64,000 bases of DNA, taken from assembly GCF_015637705.1 (NCBI RefSeq), contig NZ_JADOBE010000013.1:1-64000 (forward strand). The letters run 5' to 3'. The notes under the pieces were generated by a model. The model was not told the origin of the DNA, searched no databases, and saw only the letters and a program-made list of their open reading frames with translations. Below, one piece after another: positions 37,997-46,135 of this stretch. Made by a program: the position numbers and the translations under genes. The DNA is from Pseudomonas sp. N040 (GTDB taxonomy: Bacteria; Pseudomonadota; Gammaproteobacteria; Pseudomonadales; Pseudomonadaceae). Position 1 is the stretch's first letter. Each line of letters begins with the position of its first letter.

Positions 37997-38452
37997 TCAG
38001 GTATTGCCGGTGGCCCCGGCCAGCATGGCGCGCAGCACCACCGGCTGCCGCGCCGGGTCGTCCTCGCTGTGCCGGCAGCGCCAGCGCACCACCAGCCAGG
38101 CACCGAGCAAGCCGGCCATTCCACTCAGGATGACCCAGCCTTCGGCCAACCCCAGACTGCTGGCCAGCAGCGCAGCCGCGAGCAGGCCGAGTATTGGCAG
38201 CAGATAGACCAGCAGCGCCGCACGCAGCAGCAGGTCTTCACGGATACCGATTACCACCACGTCATCCAGCGCCAGTTGCAGGTCCGACAACACCCGCACA
38301 AAACCGCGCTGCCGACCCACGCCGAGCTTGTCCAGCAACCCCTGCCCGCAACCGGCATTCGCCGAGCAACTCGAACAGGTGGACTTGCGCAGGGTTTCCA
38401 CCCAGACCGCCCCCTCCTCCAGCGCCACCACCCGCCCGGTTTCCTCGATCAC
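37997..38452 (-). CDS. mucC: SoxR-reducing/RseC family protein MucC
   Basis: The 151-residue inner-membrane protein has an N-terminal Cys cluster (CSSCSANAGCGQGLL, about 22-36), two membrane helices (about 78-95 and 100-120) and a basic tail, the RseC/MucC layout. It modulates the sigma-E/AlgU stress response by an unclear mechanism. GTG start 38452 overlaps the mucB stop by four bases. Confidence 0.92.
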   Translation of the reverse strand: MIEETGRVVALEEGAVWVETLRKSTCSSCSANAGCGQGLLDKLGVGRQRGFVRVLSDLQLALDDVVVIGIREDLLLRAALLVYLLPILGLLAAALLASSLGLAEGWVILSGMAGLLGAWLVVRWRCRHSEDDPARQPVVLRAMLAGATGNT

Positions 38453-39399
38453 GGCTGTTGCTCCCCGGCGGTCCTGGGGCCAACCGACAAGGCAATCCGT
38501 TCGGCCGTCGGCAAAGGCACTTCTCCGACCACCGTCGCCATGAACTGCCCGTTCGCCGTACTGATCGGCCGCGACACCACCACCGTCGGGCCGACCTGCA
38601 GGTGCGCACTGCTGACCCGGGCATCGCCCAGCGCCTCGATGAAAATCGAGAATCGCGCCAGGCCGTCGTCGAACATCAGCGTCTGCACCGGCTGGCCGGA
38701 GGTAGCACTGCGCTCTTGCAGAATGCCGACCTGCATGAAACCTGCGGGCATCCAGCCAATCGCCCAGTCGCTGGCCACCGCCTGGGTCGTGGCCGCTTTC
38801 GCCAATGCCCGGCAATCGGTAACCGGCTGCAACTCCTGGCTGTCGAGGCTGGCATCCGGTTCAAGGCTGGTGAACTGCAACCGCTCGAGCAACTGGCCCT
38901 GCCCGTTGAGCAGCAGCGACTTCAGCGGCAAGCCCGTCGCGCTGTCCAGCTGCAGCTCACGGGCATAACGATTGGCATCGCGCGGCAGCAACAGCAGCAC
39001 CACCGCCGGGCGGCCGGCCACGCGGGAATCGCCCATGGCTTTCAATTCGTAGACGTCTTCCAGCCTGGCCACATCCAGCTTGCGTCCAGCCCATTGCTGG
39101 GCGCCGGCCTGCTGTTCCAGCAGCGAACCGCTGGCGCACAGCACCCGGCCATCGGCCAGAACAACTTCCTGCTCCAGGCCATCCAGCTGCAACAGGCGCT
39201 CGCGCGGTGCCGCCCCCTGGGCCAGATGCCAGATGCGATGGGTGGAGAAGTTGCCACTGCGCTCGTAGATGAAGGTTCCGCGAAAATTCTGCCGGTCCGT
39301 CGAGTCGACCATCCGCGCCAACCATTCACGGGCATCGGCAGCATACAGCGGCGTGCTCAGCAGGCTCGCCAGCAAAATCAATGAGGATGAGCGGCGCAT
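38449..39399 (-). CDS. mucB: Sigma factor AlgU regulatory protein MucB (RseB)
   Basis: The 316-residue periplasmic protein has signal peptide MRRSSSLILLASLLSTPLYA. The large lipoprotein-localisation-like domain (REWLARMVDSTDRQNFRGTFIYERSGNFSTHRIWHLA) is followed by a smaller C-terminal domain (about 205-316). It binds MucA in the periplasm and protects it from cleavage, keeping AlgU silent. 15 bases after mucA. Confidence 0.95.
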   Translation of the reverse strand: MRRSSSLILLASLLSTPLYAADAREWLARMVDSTDRQNFRGTFIYERSGNFSTHRIWHLAQGAAPRERLLQLDGLEQEVVLADGRVLCASGSLLEQQAGAQQWAGRKLDVARLEDVYELKAMGDSRVAGRPAVVLLLLPRDANRYARELQLDSATGLPLKSLLLNGQGQLLERLQFTSLEPDASLDSQELQPVTDCRALAKAATTQAVASDWAIGWMPAGFMQVGILQERSATSGQPVQTLMFDDGLARFSIFIEALGDARVSSAHLQVGPTVVVSRPISTANGQFMATVVGEVPLPTAERIALSVGPRTAGEQQP

Positions 39400-39414
39400 G
39401 GAATTCCTTAGGCC

Positions 39415-40002
39415 CTAACGACCTTCCAGGCTGGCGGAGCGGGCAAACGGCAGCGCCGCATCCGGCGCGGCGAACGACGCCTGTTGGGCATGCTGGCGCA
39501 GATAGCCGGGCACCTGTTGCTCATACCACTGCCCACCCATCAGCTGTTCCGGCTTGGCGCCCGCCGTCTGCGCGGCGGCGCTCGAGTTGTAGCTGGCCAG
39601 CACCACCGGCGCCAGCGGCGCCGGACTGCCCGGCAGCGACTGGCTGTCCTGCTGCGCCAGCTGCACACCGGTAATCTGGTCCTGGTTGTACAGGCGCACC
39701 CCGGCCAGTACCGCCAGGGTCACCGAGGCGGCCACCGCGAAGCGGCCCACGCCACGCCAGGCCGGACGCGCTGTCTTTGCCGCCAGCGCCGGCTCGCCGG
39801 CCAGCGCCGCGCTGATCGACGCCGCCAGATCCAGCCGCGGCTCGACCAGTTCCTGATGCATCGCGGCGCGAGCGACCTGGTACCGCGACCAGGTCGAACG
39901 CAACCCCCCATCCCGGTCCGCCAGAATGCGCTGCAGTTCAAGTTCGGTGGTCTCGTCATCCAGCAGCGCGGAAAGCGACTCGTGCAGGGCTTCTCGACTC
40001 AT
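39415..40002 (-). CDS. mucA: Anti-sigma factor MucA
   Basis: The 195-residue single-pass inner-membrane protein starts with the anti-sigma domain (SREALHESLSALLDDETTELELQRILA, 2-28; STWSRYQVARAAMHQEL), has one helix at about 87-105 (VGRFAVAASVTLAVLAGVRLY) and a periplasmic MucB-binding tail. The reading frame is full length, with none of the truncations typical of mucoid isolates. 30 bases after algU. Confidence 0.95.
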   Translation of the reverse strand: MSREALHESLSALLDDETTELELQRILADRDGGLRSTWSRYQVARAAMHQELVEPRLDLAASISAALAGEPALAAKTARPAWRGVGRFAVAASVTLAVLAGVRLYNQDQITGVQLAQQDSQSLPGSPAPLAPVVLASYNSSAAAQTAGAKPEQLMGGQWYEQQVPGYLRQHAQQASFAAPDAALPFARSASLEGR

Positions 40003-40032
40003 GAAATTCCTCTCTCGGCTTGCGCCTGGCTA

Positions 40033-40608
40033 TCATTCCTGCAGCAGCGGCTGCAGGGCTTTGTCTACGGCCTCGCGGGCCCGGAAAATGCGTGACCTTA
40101 CCGTCCCGACCGGACACTGCATGACCGCCGCAATGTCCTCGTAACTCAAACCGTCGAACTCGCGCAGGGTCAGGGCCATGCGCAGATCTTCGGGTAGCTG
40201 CTGGATGCTGCGGTTCACCGTCGACTCGATTTCGTCACGCAACAGGAGTCGTTCCGGAGAGTCGATATCCTTCAGCGCATGCTCGCCTTCGTAATATTCC
40301 GCATCCTCGACACTTGCATCCACCTCGCGCGGTTTTCTGCCACGCGCTGCCAGCTGGTTCTTGGCCGTATTGATCGCAATCCGGTACAGCCAGGTATAAA
40401 AGGCACTTTCTCCCCTGAAGTTCGGCAACGCCCGGTAAGCCTTGATAAACGCCTCCTGGGCGACATCCTGGGCCTCATGGGTGTCACGCACAAAGCGCAT
40501 GACCAGCGACAAAATCTTGTGCTGATACTTCAGCACCAGCAGGTCGAAGGCGCGCTTGTCGCCGCGCTGCACCCGCTCCACCAGTTGCTGATCTTCTTCG
40601 AGGCTCAT
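40033..40608 (-). CDS. algU: RNA polymerase sigma factor AlgU (RpoE)
   Basis: The 191-residue ECF sigma factor shows region 2 (FDLLVLKYQHKILSLVMRFVRDTHEAQDVAQEAFIKAYRALPNFRG...AFYTWLYRIAINTAKN) and region 4 (LPEDLRMALTLREFDGLSYEDIAAVMQCPVGTVRSRIFRAREAVDKAL). It drives the envelope-stress and alginate regulon. ATG 40608 is chosen (MSLEEDQQLVERV); the frame upstream is not conserved. It is preceded by an AlgU-type promoter, consistent with autoregulation. Confidence 0.97.
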   Translation of the reverse strand: MSLEEDQQLVERVQRGDKRAFDLLVLKYQHKILSLVMRFVRDTHEAQDVAQEAFIKAYRALPNFRGESAFYTWLYRIAINTAKNQLAARGRKPREVDASVEDAEYYEGEHALKDIDSPERLLLRDEIESTVNRSIQQLPEDLRMALTLREFDGLSYEDIAAVMQCPVGTVRSRIFRAREAVDKALQPLLQE

Positions 40609-40664
40609 GCCACGCCTCCGCAAAGAGGCAAAAACGGCAGAGTCCACACAACGCACCTGAATTG

Positions 40665-40691
40665 ACAGACCCGGTTACTGCGCAAAAGTTC
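40665..40691 (-). promoter_or_regulatory. AlgU-dependent promoter of algU
   Basis: On the minus strand GAACTT is followed after 16 bases by TCTGT, matching the AlgU/sigma-E consensus GAACTT-N16-17-TCtgA, 57 bases before the algU start. Confidence 0.75.
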
Positions 40692-40934
40692 TCCCCTTCC
40701 AACACCCAAGCGGCAAATCCATTTCAGCTTGCCCGGCACCCCAGTCCGGCCCACGCGCTGCAGGGACGGTAAGCCGATAGCAAACGGTGATCGCAGTAAC
40801 TGCACCAATGCAACTTGCATATCTACCTCGTAGTGGAACCCGGGCCGGGGAAAAAGTTCCCGGCCAGGCACCGATCAATGCACCCGAACAGGCTTGCCGG
40901 GCTATCGAAACCTTCACTCGGCGCCTGTGAACCG

Positions 40935-40964
40935 TTATTGTGCCGAGCACTCCCCTCTTATACT
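40935..40964 (+). promoter_or_regulatory. Candidate nadB promoter
   Basis: TTATTG and TATACT are spaced by 18 bases, ending 27 bases before the nadB ATG. The rest of the 383-base algU-nadB gap shows only the algU promoter. Confidence 0.5.
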
Positions 40965-40991
40965 AGGCCGCCTTCTCCGCGGAACCCGCAC

Positions 40992-42605
40992 ATGAGCCAA
41001 CACTTGCAGCATGATGTTCTGGTCATCGGCAGCGGCGCCGCCGGCCTGACACTTGCCCTGAACCTTCCCGCCAACCTGCGGATTGCCGTGCTCAGCAAAG
41101 GCGACCTGGCGAATGGCTCGACCTACTGGGCGCAGGGTGGCGTCGCCGCAGTACTCGACGAAGACGACACCATCGACCTGCATGTGGATGACACCCTGAA
41201 TGCCGGCGGCGGACTCTGTCATCCAGAGGTGGTGCGCTACACCGTCGAACACAGCCGGGAAGCCATCGAATGGCTGATCGAACAAGGCGTGCCCTTTACC
41301 CGTGAAGACCCCGATGCGCGCGAGACCAGTTGCGAATTCCACCTCACCCGCGAGGGCGGGCACAGTCACCGGCGGATCATCCACGCCGCCGATGCAACCG
41401 GTGCCGCCATCTTCAACACCCTGCTGGGCAAGGCCCGCCAGCGGCCGAACATCGAACTGCTGGAACAGCGGGTGGCGGTCGACCTGATCAGCGAACGCAA
41501 GCTCGGCCTGCCCGGCAACCGCTGCCTGGGCGCCTACGTGCTGAACCGCAACACCGGCGAAGTGGACACCTGCAGCGCACGCTTCGTGGTGCTGGCCACC
41601 GGTGGCGCAGCCAAGGTCTACCTGTACACCAGCAACCCCGACGGCGCCTGCGGCGACGGCATCGCCATGGCCTGGCGCGCCGGCTGCAGGGTCGGCAACC
41701 TGGAGTTCAACCAGTTCCACCCGACCTGCCTGTACCATCCGAAAGCCAAGAGCTTCCTGATCACCGAGGCCCTGCGTGGCGAGGGCGGACTGCTCAAGCT
41801 ACCGAATGGCGAGCGCTTCATGCCGCGCTTCGATGCGCGCGCCGAACTGGCCCCGCGCGACATTGTCGCCCGCGCCATCGACCATGAAATGAAGCGCCTG
41901 GGCATCGACTGCGTGTACCTGGACATCAGCCACAAGCCGGCCGAGTTCATCAAGGCGCACTTCCCCACCGTCTACGAGCGCTGCCTGGACTTCGGCATCG
42001 ACATCACCCGCGAACCGATCCCGGTGGTGCCCGCCGCCCACTACACCTGCGGTGGCGTACTCGTCGACCTGGCCGGGCATACCGACCTGCCGGGGCTCTA
42101 CGCGATCGGCGAAACCAGTTTCACCGGCCTGCATGGGGCCAACCGCATGGCCAGCAACTCGCTGCTGGAGTGCTTCGTGTTTGCCCGCGCCGCCGCCGAG
42201 GACATCCTTGGCCGACTAGAACACGTGAGCATGCCGAGCGACCTGCCGAGCTGGGATGCCAGCCAGGTCACCGACTCCGACGAGGACGTGATCATCGCGC
42301 ACAACTGGGATGAATTGCGGCGCTTCATGTGGGACTACGTGGGCATCGTGCGCACCACCAAGCGCCTGCAGCGCGCCCAGCACCGCGTCCTGCTGCTGCT
42401 CGGCGAGATCGACGAGTTCTACAGCAACTACCGGGTCAGCCGTGACCTGATCGAACTGCGCAACCTGGCCCAGGTCGCCGAACTGATGATCAATTCGGCC
42501 ATGCAGCGCCGGGAAAGCCGCGGCCTGCACTACACCCTCGATTATCCCGATCAGCTCGCCGAAGCCCGCGACACTATCCTGCAGCCGCCCACCTATGCCG
42601 GCTGA
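40992..42605 (+). CDS. nadB: L-aspartate oxidase
   Basis: The 537-residue FAD enzyme oxidises L-aspartate to iminoaspartate in NAD synthesis. FAD site [17 protein letters not shown] (about 9-25), [50 protein letters not shown], and HYTCGGV...[28 protein letters not shown]. It is divergent from algU. Its 3' end overlaps the convergent ygfX-like gene by 32 bases. Confidence 0.97.
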   Translation: MSQHLQHDVLVIGSGAAGLTLALNLPANLRIAVLSKGDLANGSTYWAQGGVAAVLDEDDTIDLHVDDTLNAGGGLCHPEVVRYTVEHSREAIEWLIEQGVPFTREDPDARETSCEFHLTREGGHSHRRIIHAADATGAAIFNTLLGKARQRPNIELLEQRVAVDLISERKLGLPGNRCLGAYVLNRNTGEVDTCSARFVVLATGGAAKVYLYTSNPDGACGDGIAMAWRAGCRVGNLEFNQFHPTCLYHPKAKSFLITEALRGEGGLLKLPNGERFMPRFDARAELAPRDIVARAIDHEMKRLGIDCVYLDISHKPAEFIKAHFPTVYERCLDFGIDITREPIPVVPAAHYTCGGVLVDLAGHTDLPGLYAIGETSFTGLHGANRMASNSLLECFVFARAAAEDILGRLEHVSMPSDLPSWDASQVTDSDEDVIIAHNWDELRRFMWDYVGIVRTTKRLQRAQHRVLLLLGEIDEFYSNYRVSRDLIELRNLAQVAELMINSAMQRRESRGLHYTLDYPDQLAEARDTILQPPTYAG

Positions 42606-43026
42606 ATTTCAAGCGCACGCGCAAGCGCCGGTGGACTGATGCGTCCAGCGCATCGGGCAGGATGCACAAGCCGCGCACCCGCCGCTCGCCGGGCAGACGA
42701 AAGCGCAGCACCACCGCCAGCGGCAAGGCCAGGCTGTCGCGCTGCAACTGCACCGGCTGCCAGTCACCGGCACGCGAACGCAACTGCCAGCCGCCAGCAT
42801 CGTGGCGCAGGCCGACAAAGGCCGAGTCGTGGCTGAGCAATACCTGGCGCGGCAACACCCAGGCTGCATGCGCCAGGCACAGCAGCGTGCCGCTCAGCGC
42901 GGCCCACCGCGGAAGCGCCGCCAGCCACAGCGCGCCCAGCGCCGCCGCGAATACCAGCAGATAGAATGCCAGCAGGCGCCGCGACGGCCGCCACTGGCAT
43001 TCGAAGCAGTCACTTGGGCTGGACAC
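42574..43026 (-). CDS. YgfX-like membrane protein
   Basis: The 150-residue protein has two adjacent membrane helices (about 17-37 and 41-60; [41 protein letters not shown]) and a cytosolic domain. It directly follows sdhE with a 17-base overlap (GTG start). The sdhE-ygfX pair is conserved in gammaproteobacteria; YgfX (CptA) has been described as a toxin acting on the cytoskeleton, but that activity is not demonstrated for pseudomonads. Confidence 0.82.
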   Translation of the reverse strand: MSSPSDCFECQWRPSRRLLAFYLLVFAAALGALWLAALPRWAALSGTLLCLAHAAWVLPRQVLLSHDSAFVGLRHDAGGWQLRSRAGDWQPVQLQRDSLALPLAVVLRFRLPGERRVRGLCILPDALDASVHRRLRVRLKFSRHRWAAAG

Positions 43027-43264
43027 GGTCCAGGATCATCCGCACGATCCGCTGCAAATCCGGGTCTTCCGGCTCGCCGCGCTGCATGAACCAGCCAAAC
43101 ATGTCCTGGTCCTCGCACTCCAGCAGCTTGCGATAGCGCTGCTGATCTTCAGCATCGAGGCCGGAAAATGCCTCGCGCACGAAGGGCACCAGCAGCACAT
43201 CCAGCTCCAGCATGCCGCGCCGGCTGTGCCAGAACAGGCGGTTGAGTTCAGTTGCATCGGTCAT
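43010..43264 (-). CDS. sdhE: FAD assembly factor SdhE
   Basis: The 84-residue soluble protein promotes covalent flavinylation of succinate dehydrogenase (and fumarate reductase). The family motif is visible in [20 protein letters not shown] (RGMLELD). ATG 43264 is chosen over 43270 because GGAG lies seven bases upstream of it. It is divergent from ygfZ. Confidence 0.94.
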   Translation of the reverse strand: MTDATELNRLFWHSRRGMLELDVLLVPFVREAFSGLDAEDQQRYRKLLECEDQDMFGWFMQRGEPEDPDLQRIVRMILDRVQPK

Positions 43265-43388
43265 TGTCATGCTCCACAGGCTCGGCGCGCATTATAGCCC
43301 TGCGCGCCGGCGCACCGCACCCGCTGACAAGCCGGTGGCCGCCGCCTATGATGGCCACCGGATTTCCCGCAGCAACAGACCGCCAACC

Positions 43389-44330
43389 ATGACCAGTTCC
43401 CCTTTTTTCTGCCCGCTGTTCCATGAAGGCCTGCTCGCCGTGCGCGGGCCGGATGCCAGCAAATTCCTCCAGGGTCAGCTGACCTGCAACCTCAACTACG
43501 TGGACGAACAGCACAGCAGCCTCGGTGCCCGCTGTACCGCCAAGGGCCGCATGCTGTCGAGCTTCCGCATTGTCCGCGAGGGCGATGGCTACCTGCTGGC
43601 CATGGCGGCCGAGCTGCTGGCGCCGCAACTGGCCGAGCTGCAGAAGTTTGCCGTGTTCTCCAAGGTCAAGCTCGGCGACGAAAGTGCCGGCTGGGTGCGC
43701 TTCGGCCTGAGCCAGGCTGATGACCTGCTGCAGGAGCTGGGTCTCAATCTGCCCGCCGAAACCAACCGCACGGTGCAGCATGCCGGCAACCTGGCGCTGC
43801 GCCTGCCCGATGGGCGCGCCGAGCTGTGGACGCCCGCCGCCCAGGCCGAGGGAATCCGCGCACGGCTGGCCGCCCGGCTGCGCGAAGCGCCGCTGAATGA
43901 CTGGCTGCTGGCGCAGGTCCGCGCCGGCATTGGCCAGGTGTTCGGTGCCAGCCGCGAACTGTTCATCCCGCAAATGATCAACCTGCAGGCGCTGGACGGC
44001 GTCAGCTTCAAGAAGGGCTGCTACACCGGCCAGGAAATCGTCGCGCGCATGCAGTACCTGGGCAAACTCAAGCGCCGGCTGTACCACCTGAGCCTGCCCG
44101 GCGAGCAGTTGCCGGCCATCGCCAGCGGGATATTCTCGCCAGTACACACCTCGGCGGTGGGTGAAGTGGTGCTGGCCGCCCAGGCCAAAGGCGGAGTGGA
44201 GTTGCTTGCGGTGCTCCAGCAGGATGCCGTCAGCGACGACCGGCTGCACCTGCACAGCGCAGAAGGCCCGCACTTGAGCCTGCTCGAGCTGCCCTACAGC
44301 CTGGATCCGGACCGCGAAATCCTTCGCTGA
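43389..44330 (+). CDS. ygfZ: Folate-binding protein YgfZ
   Basis: The 313-residue protein resembles the glycine cleavage T-protein. N-terminal RGPDASKFLQGQLTCNLNYV, and the diagnostic motif KGCYTGQEIVARMQYLGKLKRRL (about 206-228, conserved Cys). It supports repair or assembly of certain Fe-S enzymes with tetrahydrofolate. It sits divergent from sdhE, as in P. aeruginosa. Confidence 0.95.
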   Translation: MTSSPFFCPLFHEGLLAVRGPDASKFLQGQLTCNLNYVDEQHSSLGARCTAKGRMLSSFRIVREGDGYLLAMAAELLAPQLAELQKFAVFSKVKLGDESAGWVRFGLSQADDLLQELGLNLPAETNRTVQHAGNLALRLPDGRAELWTPAAQAEGIRARLAARLREAPLNDWLLAQVRAGIGQVFGASRELFIPQMINLQALDGVSFKKGCYTGQEIVARMQYLGKLKRRLYHLSLPGEQLPAIASGIFSPVHTSAVGEVVLAAQAKGGVELLAVLQQDAVSDDRLHLHSAEGPHLSLLELPYSLDPDREILR

Positions 44331-44408
44331 GCGCGCCCTGGCAGCGCCTGCCGGACCCCTTGTCGGCTTACGCCGTTGCCGGACTGCCGGCCCCTTGCAT
44401 GACGGGCG

Positions 44409-45101
44409 TCACGGCTCCGGCAAGCGCCAGTCGATCGGCGTCAGCTGGTGCTGCTGGAGGAACTTGTTGGCCCGGCTGAAGTGGCCGTTGCCGATGAAGC
44501 CGCGGTAGGCGGACAGCGGCGACGGATGCACCGACTTGAGGATCAGGTGCTTGCTGGCATCGATCAGCCGCTCCTTGCTCTGGGCATGTGCGCCCCAGAG
44601 CATGAACACCAGGTGTTCGCGGCGCCGGCTGACCTGCTCGATCACCTGGTCGGTAAAGTGCTGCCAGCCGGCCTTGGCGTGGGAGCCGGCATTGGCCTGC
44701 TCGACCGTCAGTGAGGTATTCAGCAGCAGCACACCCTGCTCGGCCCAGGACTGCAGGCAGCCATGGCTGGGGATCTCGATATTCAGGTCGCGCTTGAGTT
44801 CCTTGAAGATGTTCTGCAGCGACGGCGGCGCCGGCACCCCCGGCTGCACCGAGAAGCACAGGCCGTGGGCCTGCCCGGGGCCGTGGTACGGATCCTGGCC
44901 GATGATCACCACTTTCACCCGCTCCAGCGGAGTCGAGTTGAGCGCATTGAAGATCAGCGGCCCGGGGGGATAGATGACCTTGCCGGCCGCCTTCTCGCTG
45001 CGCAGGAACGCCCCCAGCTCGCGCATGTAGGGCTGCGCGAACTCTTCGCGCAGCGCCGCTTTCCAGCCGGCTTCCAGCCTGATGCGGTCATCGGTGTGCA
45101 T
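44409..45101 (-). CDS. ung: Uracil-DNA glycosylase
   Basis: The 230-residue base-excision repair enzyme excises uracil from DNA. Motif 1 [22 protein letters not shown] (about 61-82; water-activating Asp), [31 protein letters not shown], and the minor-groove loop [11 protein letters not shown] near the C-terminus. ATG 45101 is used. It converges on ygfZ. Downstream of its start lies the AT-rich island. Confidence 0.96.
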   Translation of the reverse strand: MHTDDRIRLEAGWKAALREEFAQPYMRELGAFLRSEKAAGKVIYPPGPLIFNALNSTPLERVKVVIIGQDPYHGPGQAHGLCFSVQPGVPAPPSLQNIFKELKRDLNIEIPSHGCLQSWAEQGVLLLNTSLTVEQANAGSHAKAGWQHFTDQVIEQVSRRREHLVFMLWGAHAQSKERLIDASKHLILKSVHPSPLSAYRGFIGNGHFSRANKFLQQHQLTPIDWRLPEP

Positions 45102-45246
45102 GCTCAATCCACTCGCCAGAACGAAGCGGCACGCTAAGGAAGGCGACAGGGCAAGTCAAGGCTGATGCGGGTAGGGGCTGGAGTCGACCAGAAGCCTTCA
45201 TTCGCAAACGACTAAAAAAAGGCGCCGACGTCCCCCTGCACTTCGC

Positions 45247-45318
45247 GCCGAACTTCAAGACTTGGATTGCTTCGCTCACTGGAACTGACTACGCTAAATC
45301 CTTAACTAAACGCTAAAT
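45247..45318 (+). other. attC-like recombination site (left, + orientation)
   Basis: It starts GCCGAAC and contains TTCAAG, TTGCTTCGCTCACT, CCTTAAC and ends GCTAAAT. TT(C)AAG pairs with CTTAA leaving one unpaired base, the asymmetry typical of integron attC sites, and the ends resemble the RYYYAAC/GTTRRRY core with one change. It aligns with the minus strand of 47425-47515 (shared TTCAAGAC, GCTTCGCTCACT, CTTAAC-AAACG). It ends 24 bases before the next gene. No integrase gene is present. Confidence 0.35.
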
Positions 45319-45342
45319 TCTACCCCTAACGGAGATGTGTGC

Positions 45343-45816
45343 ATGAGTACATATAGCGAAATAAAGGAACTACCAGAAAAGTACAGGAAATATCGAGACT
45401 TAATAATAAAGCTATTTAAGCAATACAATATAAGCAGCACCTCATCACTCATAAAAATATATAAAAATAATTCGAAATTTAAGAATGAGTGGAAGAGGAT
45501 ATGGGTTGAAGTCAGTGCCGAAGAAGGTGGAAAATTAAGCCTAACAACAATTGGAATTATAATTGGTAGTGCTTTGGGCAGTGTTGGTATTGCGACAATG
45601 GGTTCAGCAATTGGTGTTCCGCTGGCGCTGATTCTAGGTTTAGGCGGCTTCTTGTCAGGGACAAAAATTGACTCATTAAAAATATTCAGCGAAAACAAAA
45701 AAATTACAATTTCACTTCCTAGAGAGCTTTATGAAAAAATAGATTTAGATTCAAAGGTCGCAGAGCAGTCAATGAGTAAATTATTAGAGCTTATTATCGA
45801 GGAAGCATATAAATAA
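45343..45816 (+). CDS. AT-rich cassette gene: glycine-rich hydrophobic segment plus RHH-like tail
   Basis: The 157-residue protein matches no family I know. Residues 1-62 are basic and helical (EIKELPEKYRKYRDLIIKLFKQY). Residues 66-106 form a long hydrophobic glycine-rich stretch (LTTIGIIIGSALGSVGIATM, then GSAIGVPLALILGLGGF) that looks like a membrane hairpin or glycine zipper. Residues 119-156 (KKITISLPRELYEKIDLDSK, then EQSMSKLLELIIEEA) match the ribbon-helix-helix pattern of CopG/Arc-type proteins. ATG 45343 has GGAG eight bases upstream. Codons are AT-rich (AAA, ATA, TTA), unlike all flanking genes, which indicates recent transfer. Confidence 0.75.
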   Translation: MSTYSEIKELPEKYRKYRDLIIKLFKQYNISSTSSLIKIYKNNSKFKNEWKRIWVEVSAEEGGKLSLTTIGIIIGSALGSVGIATMGSAIGVPLALILGLGGFLSGTKIDSLKIFSENKKITISLPRELYEKIDLDSKVAEQSMSKLLELIIEEAYK

Positions 45817-45860
45817 CGTATCTAGCAAGTCACCCCAAGTGTTCCCTGCGTTAATTTGGA

Positions 45861-45989
45861 GTCGGCAGAACCAAGAACCCGGGGGCAATCCAGCTTCTAC
45901 TCGGCCATACGAAACTTGAAAGCCCCATCAGACACCTTGGAATTGAGGTCGATGACGCCTAGGAATTGGCCGAGCAGACAGAGGTCTGA
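45861..45989 (+). pseudogene. Tyrosine recombinase C-terminal remnant
   Basis: The frame reads GRTKNPGAIQLLLGHTKLES, then PIRHLGIEVDDA, an amber stop at 45960, ELAEQTEV and TGA. This is the C-terminus of a common proteobacterial phage-type integrase (normally LLGHTKLESTVRYLGIEVDDALEIAEQTEV). The catalytic Tyr of VRYLG is His here, and a stop interrupts the end, so it is inactive. A stop codon lies just upstream in frame; the rest of the gene is missing. Confidence 0.75.
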
Positions 45990-46135
45990 ATTTCGATAGC
46001 TGCCCTTTAAATCGGGTAGAAAGCGTCGCCAAAATGGAGCCGATGAGGATCTACTGCCATTCTTCGACCACGATTATCCCTCGGCTCAGTTCATGCAACC
46101 GGGCATCTGGGTCGTAACCGTCACTTATAAAAAAC
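45990..46135. other. Non-coding stretch between integrase remnant and membrane-protein gene
   Basis: No gene, hairpin or repeat of note was found. Base composition is intermediate between the chromosome and the AT-rich genes on either side. Confidence 0.5.
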
